64,000 nt of DNA, taken from Massilia sp. ZL223. Its GTDB lineage: Bacteria; Pseudomonadota; Gammaproteobacteria; Burkholderiales; Burkholderiaceae_D. Location: positions 1 through 64,000 of the forward strand of contig NZ_JAGPWD010000032.1 of the NCBI RefSeq assembly GCF_018119395.1. The letters are read 5' to 3'. Shown here piece by piece: positions 58,749 through 64,000 of the stretch (position 1 is the stretch's first letter; the number at the start of each line of letters is the position of its first letter). The position numbers and the translations under genes were made by a program. A model generated the notes under the pieces. That model saw nothing but the letters and a program-made list of their open reading frames with translations, was not told where the DNA came from and ran no database searches.

Positions 58749-58991
58749 AACTTGGGTTCCGGCTTTCGCCGGAACGACGGCTTAACCGTTAGCGGCAAGC
58801 GCATACACGTCGTCCCGGCGAAGGCCGGGACCCAAGTTTCCTCGCAGCCCCCTTCAGGTACAGCTAAGTGGCTGCTCGACGAACTTGGATCCCCGCCTTC
58901 GCGGGGACGACGTATCAGCGGAGCGGGCTACAATTTCGATTGTGGCCCGCTACCTGAAATCGCCATTCCCGCGCAGGCGGTAAACCAAGTT
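58749..58991. repeat. cluster of four REP elements
   Basis: Copies at 58749-58779 (+), 58808-58838 (inverse, 28-base spacer), 58882-58912 (+) and a degenerate 58965-58991 (inverse). Together they fill almost the whole interval between sbcB and pyrF. This is the densest REP region in the window. Confidence 0.8.
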
Positions 58992-58997
58992 CTGCGA

Positions 58998-59819
58998 TCA
59001 GCCACGCGCCGCATTAATCGCGTCGCGCGTCTCCATCGCCACCCGACGCGCCGCCGCCGCAAAGTCCTCCCTTTCCACCGGCTTCGCATACAGAATCGCC
59101 CGCGACGAATTAATCATCATCCCGGTCCCATCCGCAGTCCTTCCGGCCTTGACGGTCGCCTCCACATCCCCACCCTGCGCGCCGACGCCGGGAATCAAGA
59201 GCGGCATATCCCCCACCAGCTTGCGCACCTGCGCGATCTCTTCCGGGAAGGTCGCCCCAACGACAAGCGCACACTGCCCGTTGCGGTTCCACTTCTCCGC
59301 CACCAGGCGCGCCACGTGCTGGTACAGCGGCTGCCCGCCCACATCCAGGAACTGCAGGTCCGAGCCGCCCGCGTTCGAGGTGCGGCACAGCACGATCACG
59401 CCGCGGTCCGCCCACTCCATATACGGCTCGACCGAATCGAAGCCCATGTAGGGATTCACGGTCACGGCATCGGCCCCATAACGGTCGAAGGCCTCGCGCG
59501 CATACTGGTGCGCGGTGGCGCCGATGTCGCCGCGCTTGGCGTCCAGCACCAGCGGGATGTGCGGATAGGTCTCGCGCAGGTAGCGGCAGATTTCCTCCAG
59601 CTGGTCCTCGGCGCCCAGCGCCGCGAAATAGGCGATCTGCGGCTTGAAGGCGCAGGCCAGGTCGGCGGTCGCATCGATGATGGCCTTGCAGAACTGGACG
59701 ATGGCGTCCGGCTGCCCCTCCAAGTGCGCCGGAAAGCGCGACAGGTCCGGATCCAGCCCGACGCACAGCAGCGAATTGTTGCGGGTCCAGGCCGCGGAAA
59801 GCTTATTGATGAATGTCAC
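58998..59819 (-). CDS. pyrF: orotidine-5'-phosphate decarboxylase (type 2)
   Basis: 273 residues. Last step of UMP synthesis. The longer type 2 form typical of many beta- and actinobacteria: [16 protein letters not shown], catalytic [16 protein letters not shown] (Asp-x-Lys-x-x-Asp-Ile-Gly), then [15 protein letters not shown] and [11 protein letters not shown]. Stands alone between a REP cluster and the LemA gene. Confidence 0.95.
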   Translation of the reverse strand: MTFINKLSAAWTRNNSLLCVGLDPDLSRFPAHLEGQPDAIVQFCKAIIDATADLACAFKPQIAYFAALGAEDQLEEICRYLRETYPHIPLVLDAKRGDIGATAHQYAREAFDRYGADAVTVNPYMGFDSVEPYMEWADRGVIVLCRTSNAGGSDLQFLDVGGQPLYQHVARLVAEKWNRNGQCALVVGATFPEEIAQVRKLVGDMPLLIPGVGAQGGDVEATVKAGRTADGTGMMINSSRAILYAKPVEREDFAAAARRVAMETRDAINAARG

Positions 59820-59965
59820 GTCGGAGCCTCTTGGTGCGAGTTATTGCAAACCCATTATTGTACCCGCCGACCGCCCGCGAGGTCCGCTCAGCCGCCGGAT
59901 GCGCCAGCAGATGTTGGTTTCATGTATATTTTGACTATTCAACAACTTGTATGGACACAGCCATC

Positions 59966-60577
59966 ATGACGCACTCCCTCCTCTCCCGTTGGACCCGGTT
60001 CCTCAGCATGCTGGCCGTCGCCGGCACCCTGCTCACCGGCTGCGGCTATAACGAGTTCCAGACCAAGGACGAAGCCACCAAGGCGGCATGGGGCGAAGTG
60101 GTCAACCAGTACCAGCGCCGCGCCGACCTGATCCCGAACCTGGTCAACACCGTCAAGGGCTATGCCTCGCACGAGCGCGAAACCCTGGAAGCCGTGACCC
60201 GCGCCCGCGCCGCCGCCACCAGCTTCCAGATCACCCCGGAAGTCCTGAACAATCCGGAAGCCTTCCAGAAGTTCCAGCAAGTGCAGGGCGAACTCTCCGG
60301 CGCCCTGTCGCGCCTGATGGCCGTGTCCGAGAAATACCCCGACCTGAAGGCCGACACCAGCTTCCGCGACCTGCAGTCGCAGCTGGAAGGCACCGAGAAC
60401 CGCATCACCGTGGCGCGCCAGCGCTATATCGCGGCGGTCCAGGATTACAACGTCACCGTGCGCAAGTTCCCGAACAATCTCACCGCCATGGTGTTCGGCT
60501 ACGAGACCAAGCCTTCGTTCACCGTCGAGAACGAAAAAGCGATCTCGACCGCGCCGACCGTGGACTTCGGCAAATAA
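59966..60577 (+). CDS. LemA family lipoprotein
   Basis: 203 residues. Signal with a lipobox (FLSMLAVAGTLLTGC) predicts N-terminal lipidation, then a LemA four-helix fold: AAWGEVVNQYQRRADLIPNLVNTVKGYASHERETLEAVTRARA and ARQRYIAAVQDYNVTVRKFPNNL. Function unknown; LemA genes are usually followed by TPM-domain genes, as here. ATG 59951 (MDTAI added) is an alternative start. Confidence 0.92.
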   Translation: MTHSLLSRWTRFLSMLAVAGTLLTGCGYNEFQTKDEATKAAWGEVVNQYQRRADLIPNLVNTVKGYASHERETLEAVTRARAAATSFQITPEVLNNPEAFQKFQQVQGELSGALSRLMAVSEKYPDLKADTSFRDLQSQLEGTENRITVARQRYIAAVQDYNVTVRKFPNNLTAMVFGYETKPSFTVENEKAISTAPTVDFGK

Positions 60578-60578
60578 G

Positions 60579-61418
60579 ATGCGAAACCTGCTGCGCACCC
60601 TGTGGGCGCTGGTGCTTGCTGCGACCCTGGCCGGCCCGGCCTTCGCGCAGCTCAAGGAAGTCCCGCCGCTGAGCGCGCGCGTCGTCGACCAGGCCGGCAT
60701 GCTGCAGGCGGACCAGCGCCAGCGACTGGAAACCGTGCTGGCCGACTACGAAGCCAAGACCGGGAGCCAGATCGCGGTCCTGCTGGTCAAATCGACCGAG
60801 CCCGAGGCCATCGAGCAGTACGGCATCCGCGTGGCCGACGCCTGGAAGCTGGGCCGCAAGGGCGTGGACGACGGCGTGCTGCTGCTGGTCGCCCGCGACA
60901 ACCCGAGCGCGCTGCGCCGGCTGCGCATCGAGGCAGGCCGCGGCGTGCAGGGGGTACTCACCGACGCCCAGTCGAAGCGCATCCTGCAGGACGTGATCGC
61001 CCCGCACTTCCGCCAGAACCATTTTTATGAGGGCTTGGTGGCGGGCGTGGGCGCCATCGCCACCCTGCTCAACCAGGAAGCCTTCCCGGCGCCTCGGCAG
61101 CAACAGCAGCTGCCCCAGCGCCAGGCGGCGGACGACGGCGGCGGCTTCTCGCTGTTCGGCATCGTGGCGATCGTGATCGGCTTCACCCTGCTGCGCTCGA
61201 TGTTCCGGCCGCGCCGCCGCTCGCGCATCGGCCCCGGCTGGGGCCATAGCGGCCTGGGTAACGCCACCACCGGCTTCATCCTCGGCAATATCATCGGCAG
61301 CATGAACCGCGGCGGTGGCGGAGGCTTTGGCGGCGGCGGAGGCGGCGGATTCGGAGGCGGCGGATTTTCCGGCGGCGGGGGTAGTTTCGACGGCGGCGGC
61401 GCTTCGGGAGATTGGTAA
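60579..61418 (+). CDS. TPM-domain membrane protein with Gly-rich tail (YgcG type)
   Basis: 279 residues. Signal peptide (MRNLLRTLWALVLAATLAGPAFA), TPM domain (about 30-165; VVDQAGMLQADQRQRLETVLADYEAKTGSQIAVLLV, GRKGVDDGVLLLVARDN), TM helix (about 188-205), then a glycine-rich end (GGGGGFGGGGGGGFGGGGF). Starts 1 base after the LemA stop and shares its last base with the next start (TAATG). Confidence 0.9.
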   Translation: MRNLLRTLWALVLAATLAGPAFAQLKEVPPLSARVVDQAGMLQADQRQRLETVLADYEAKTGSQIAVLLVKSTEPEAIEQYGIRVADAWKLGRKGVDDGVLLLVARDNPSALRRLRIEAGRGVQGVLTDAQSKRILQDVIAPHFRQNHFYEGLVAGVGAIATLLNQEAFPAPRQQQQLPQRQAADDGGGFSLFGIVAIVIGFTLLRSMFRPRRRSRIGPGWGHSGLGNATTGFILGNIIGSMNRGGGGGFGGGGGGGFGGGGFSGGGGSFDGGGASGDW

Positions 61419-61927
61419 TGAGCTTTGGAGAAAAACTGAACCGCGCATGGCGTCACCTCACCAGCAGCAAGGCCGAGGCCAAGCGCGCCTTTCCCGACGC
61501 CACCCTGCAGGCGATCGCCGAGGCCATCACGGCCGGCGAGCAAACCCACCGCGGCGAAGTGCGGCTGGTGGTGGAACGCGCCCTGCCCTTCGACTGCGCC
61601 TGGGACGGCGTCACCAACCGCCAGCGCGCCATCGCCCTGTTCGCCGACTGCGGCGTGTGGGACACCGAGGACAACTGCGGCGTCCTGATCTACGTGAACC
61701 TGGCCGAGCACAAGGTCGACATCGTGGCCGACCGCGGCATCGACCGCAGGATCGACCGCGCCACCTGGCAGGATGTCTGCCGCACGATGACGGACGGCTT
61801 CAAGCAGGGCAAGTTCCACGACGCCAGCCTGGCCGCCATCGGCCAGGTCAACGCCCTGCTGCGCCAGCATTTCCCGGCCGAGGGCGCGCGGCCGAACGAA
61901 TTGCCTGACAAACCGCTGATGTTGTAG
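61418..61927 (+). CDS. second TPM-domain protein
   Basis: 169 residues. A TPM domain without signal peptide or TM helix: ATLQAIAEAITAGEQTHRGEVRLVVERALP, then NCGVLIYVNLAEHKVDIVADRGID. ATG 61418 overlaps the upstream TAA by one base, so translation is coupled. It completes the LemA-TPM-TPM trio, a common unit thought to work on membrane protein quality or biogenesis; exact role unknown. Confidence 0.88.
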   Translation: MSFGEKLNRAWRHLTSSKAEAKRAFPDATLQAIAEAITAGEQTHRGEVRLVVERALPFDCAWDGVTNRQRAIALFADCGVWDTEDNCGVLIYVNLAEHKVDIVADRGIDRRIDRATWQDVCRTMTDGFKQGKFHDASLAAIGQVNALLRQHFPAEGARPNELPDKPLML

Positions 61928-61943
61928 TTGTCATGTAGGTAAA

Positions 61944-61977
61944 ATGGCGGCTTTCCGACACTGTGAAAGGCCGCCAT
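61944..61977 (+). promoter_or_regulatory. hairpin covering the ribosome site and start codon of the next gene
   Basis: ATGGCGGC-TTTC pairs with GAAA-G-GCCGCCAT (one bulged base), a 12-bp stem. The right arm contains the GAAAGG ribosome site and the AT of the ATG at 61976. Such a structure could lower translation unless melted. It may simply be an accident of composition. Confidence 0.4.
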
Positions 61978-62743
61978 GAAACTCCAACAGAAGATCGCCA
62001 TCGTCACCGGGGCCAGCCAGGGCATCGGCCTGGCCTGCGCCCGGCGCCTGGTGCAGGAAGGCGCCAGCGTGATGCTGGTGGACTTGCGTCCCGAAGGCGC
62101 GGACGCCGCCGCGCAACTGGGTGAGCAGGCGCGCTTCTACCGCGCCGACGTCAGCCAGAAAGCCGAGGTCGACGCCATGGTGCAGGCCACCCTGGACGCT
62201 TTCGGGCGCATCGACATCCTGGTCAACAATGCCGGCGTCACCCACGCCGCCGACTTCCTCGACCTGCAGGAAGAAGACTTCGACCGCGTGCTGCGCATTA
62301 ACCTGAAATCGATGTTCCTGTGCAGCCAGGCCGTGGCGCGCGACATGGTCAAGCGCGGCGAAGGCGGCTGCATCATCAATATGTCGAGCGTCAACGCCGA
62401 GCTGACGATCCCGAACCAGGTGCCCTACGTGGTGTCGAAAGGCGGCGTCAACCAGCTGACCCGCGTGGCCTCGATCAGCCTGGCCCAGTACGGCATCCGC
62501 GTGAACGCCATTGGTCCGGGCACCATCCTCACCGAACTGGCCAAGCAGGCGGTGCTCGGCAGCCCGGAAGCGCGCCGCACCATCCTGTCGCGCACACCCC
62601 TTGGCCGCTGCGGCGAACCGGAGGAAATCGCGTCGATCTGCGCCTTCCTGGCCAGCGACGACGCCTCCTACATGACCGGGCAGACCCTGTACGCCGACGG
62701 TGGGCGCATGGCGCTCAACTACACGGTGCCCGTGCGCGAGTAG
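61976..62743 (+). CDS. SDR-family oxidoreductase
   Basis: 255 residues. Classical SDR: IAIVTGASQGIGLACARRL (TGxxxGIG), DILVNNAGVTHAADF (NNAG), INMSSVN with the catalytic Ser, PYVVSKGG with Tyr-x3-Lys, and RVNAIGPGTILTEL. NAD(P)-dependent ketone/alcohol oxidoreductase of unknown substrate; FabG/GDH-like by sequence. The start codon lies in a hairpin. Confidence 0.93.
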   Translation: MKLQQKIAIVTGASQGIGLACARRLVQEGASVMLVDLRPEGADAAAQLGEQARFYRADVSQKAEVDAMVQATLDAFGRIDILVNNAGVTHAADFLDLQEEDFDRVLRINLKSMFLCSQAVARDMVKRGEGGCIINMSSVNAELTIPNQVPYVVSKGGVNQLTRVASISLAQYGIRVNAIGPGTILTELAKQAVLGSPEARRTILSRTPLGRCGEPEEIASICAFLASDDASYMTGQTLYADGGRMALNYTVPVRE

Positions 62744-62873
62744 GAAACGTGGAGGTGCTTATAAGATATTTCCGAATCGAATGTCTGGTATCCGTATTCT
62801 AAATTGGACTGATATTCGGCAGCGCAGCATAATGCACCTGTCTCCACTATTCTCCTCCAAGAAAATAGTCTTC

Positions 62874-62900
62874 AAGCCCGCGCAATGCGGGCTTTTTTTT
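62874..62900 (+). terminator. Rho-independent terminator
   Basis: AAGCCCGC, loop GCAAT, GCGGGCTT followed by T-rich sequence. It lies 130 bases past the SDR stop and would end that transcript. Confidence 0.9.
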
Positions 62901-63160
62901 GCCCAAATTTACTCATGTTCCCTGTGGCATGGTTGACGGTTCCGCCAACACCCTGCTCTCGGGTCTCAAGCACTACGCTGACGAGTACCGCACCGCATCG
63001 AATTACCGCCGCATGAGCCTCCGGACATTGCGTAGGCGCCTGAAATACAGGTTTCAGCCTGCCAGCAAACTCGACCACGCCGTTCATGCGAAGTTCCCAC
63101 GCCCCGCGCGCGTTTGATGCCTGTCACAGCTTCGTCATACTCGAACCCTATACTGAACTC

Positions 63161-63294
63161 ACCTGCGACACACGTAACCGATATGCGTGGTTGCAGCAGG
63201 TGTGGTGCGCCGGGGGCGCAGCACACCAACCGGATTGTGCGTCTCTTGGCCCGATCTTGGGTTGTGCCCATCGCTTACTGGTGGGCATTTTTTT
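63161..63294 (+). ncRNA. candidate small RNA
   Basis: A -10-like TATACT (63149-63154) precedes a region with a very stable hairpin, GGTGTGGTGCGCC / GGCGCAGCACACC around GGG (one mismatch in 13). It ends in a terminator: TGCCCA (63265-63270), TGGGCA (63282-63287) and seven T. No ribosome site or convincing frame lies inside. No -35 was identified and no known RNA family was recognised; length would be about 134 bases. Confidence 0.4.
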
Positions 63295-63441
63295 CTGCTG
63301 AGCAGAAACATGCGGAAAAAAAGTTGCGGTAGAGCTTGAAGCCGCCCCTGATTTGGCTATCATGAAGCTCGCACTTCCGATTTTCTCAGCTGTAGAGAGC
63401 GGAAGCTGCGGTCGACGAAACGATAAAGGGGAGCTTGTCCT

Positions 63442-63762
63442 ATGAGTTTACGTGTACCTCAACCCGCATCGCATTCGCCCGGAAACGACTCCGCGCCCAG
63501 CCGGCGCCATCAGCAGGCCGGCGACCTGGTCCTCAGCGAACTGCACCCGCATGCCGTGGTCGATCAACTCGACGGCGACAATGTGCCACTCAATCTCCTG
63601 ACTTTTGGCAACGTGCGCGAAGTCTGCCCCAAGTGCCGGCACACCCATCTCAAACTCGTGCTGCGCCAGACCAGCGTACGCATCGCCCATCTGTTCTGCG
63701 CCGATTGCGAATCCTGTTTCGACGCCCATTACGCCAACGGCGCCTCCGCTTTGACTATTTGA
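63442..63762 (+). CDS. small zinc-ribbon-like protein
   Basis: 106 residues. The N-terminal third is hydrophilic; the C-terminal half has two Cys pairs, VCPKCRHTH and FCADCESCF, spaced for a zinc ribbon. Family not recognised. GGGGAG lies 8 bases before ATG 63442. Single gene between a candidate small RNA and the VanZ-like gene. Confidence 0.75.
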   Translation: MSLRVPQPASHSPGNDSAPSRRHQQAGDLVLSELHPHAVVDQLDGDNVPLNLLTFGNVREVCPKCRHTHLKLVLRQTSVRIAHLFCADCESCFDAHYANGASALTI

Positions 63763-63831
63763 GCGGAAGGAGCGTGTGGGCAAGGGCCTGCACGGCATGG
63801 TATCGTTGGGGTTTTCCCAGCCTTGCCTGCC

Positions 63832-64000
63832 ATGCCCGCCCTGCTCTCGCTCCTGAGTGATCCAAAGTACCGCCGTGTCTTGCGCTGCGTTGCGCTGGCC
63901 CTGTTCGCTGGCGTCCTGATCGCCGGCTCGATCCCCGGCGCGCGCAAGGAGGTGGGCTTCTACGCGTCGGGACTCGTGCTGCACGGACTTACCTACGCCT
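63832..64000 (+). CDS. VanZ-like membrane protein, truncated by the window edge
   Basis: Only the first 56 residues are present: MPALLSLLSDPKYRRVLRC, then a TM helix (VALALFAGVLIAGSIPG) and ARKEVGFYASGLVLHGLTYA. The SIPGARKEVG...GLVLHGLTYA pattern is typical of VanZ-like proteins. Function of the family outside glycopeptide resistance is unknown. The rest lies beyond 64000. Confidence 0.6.
   Translation, partial: MPALLSLLSDPKYRRVLRCVALALFAGVLIAGSIPGARKEVGFYASGLVLHGLTYA

Larger units (their letters stand above)
62744..63441. other. 698-base region without a firm protein gene
   Basis: Holds a terminator (62874-62900), one doubtful 62-codon frame starting ATG 62929 (MVDGSANTLLSGLKHYADEY..., no ribosome site), a candidate small RNA (63161-63294), and the promoter region of the zinc-ribbon gene. 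Overall less GC-rich than the flanking genes. Confidence 0.5.

Noticed and set aside
62929..63117. 62-codon frame MVDGSANTLLSGLKHYADEY...
   Set aside because: No ribosome site before the ATG and no recognised family; listed only as doubtful in the region note.

Overview
The window looks like chromosomal DNA of a high-GC betaproteobacterium, most likely an Oxalobacteraceae member close to Massilia/Telluria/Duganella. That is an inference from GC-rich codon use, the mix of gene families, and a REP/REPIN-like intergenic repeat (AACTTGGGTCCCCGCCT... and its inverse) found at six places. No phage, integrase, transposase, CRISPR array, rRNA or tRNA gene was recognised.

Layout. 0.2-6.4 kb: a flagellin carrying an internal metalloprotease domain (flagellinolysin) with a sigma-28-like promoter, a glycerophosphodiesterase, small conserved proteins and trpS. 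6.7-11 kb: a glycosidase/RmlD-type reductase fusion and a KefB/C-type antiporter. 10.9-17.5 kb: a divergent module of polyamine and membrane genes (Tat-type FAD oxidoreductase, membrane spermidine synthase-like enzyme, DUF350, SPFH-SHOCT, DUF4178, a 53-residue peptide, SpeD). 17.6-24 kb: CaiB-type CoA transferase, a LysR/tartrate-malate dehydrogenase pair, a GlxA-type regulator and an isochorismatase-like hydrolase.

24-28.3 kb: a tyrosinase fused to a von Willebrand A domain, preceded and translationally coupled to a small MelC1/caddie-like protein. A -24/-12 (sigma-54) promoter and inverted repeats lie just upstream, directly beside a gene for a sigma-54 activator without a sensor domain. 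29.7-36.5 kb: a hydroxyproline catabolic locus (racemase-type epimerase, three-part dehydrogenase, DapA-like deaminase, M24 peptidase, PAS-AraC regulator). 36.8-40.5 kb: a tightly overlapping operon with a DnaJ-domain protein, three unrecognised proteins and an MFS transporter.

40.9-46 kb: glnS, an orphan CHASE histidine kinase, and a protein with a GRDP-like N-terminal domain followed by nine AWCASPGK-type repeats; no modifying enzyme lies beside it. 46-64 kb: mostly housekeeping and signalling genes (SDR epimerase, ferredoxin reductase, MFS, OmpR-type two-component pair, esterase, chemoreceptor, HPF/RaiA-like protein, BtuF-like protein, GGDEF protein, sbcB, pyrF, LemA/TPM cluster, SDR) and a candidate small RNA before a zinc-ribbon protein and a truncated VanZ-like gene at the right edge.

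The best candidates for undescribed biology are the sigma-54-controlled caddie/tyrosinase-VWA unit, the AWCASPGK repeat protein, and the SpeD/SpeE-like/DUF350/SPFH/DUF4178 module. All functional roles are inferred from motifs and context read by eye; no database search was run.
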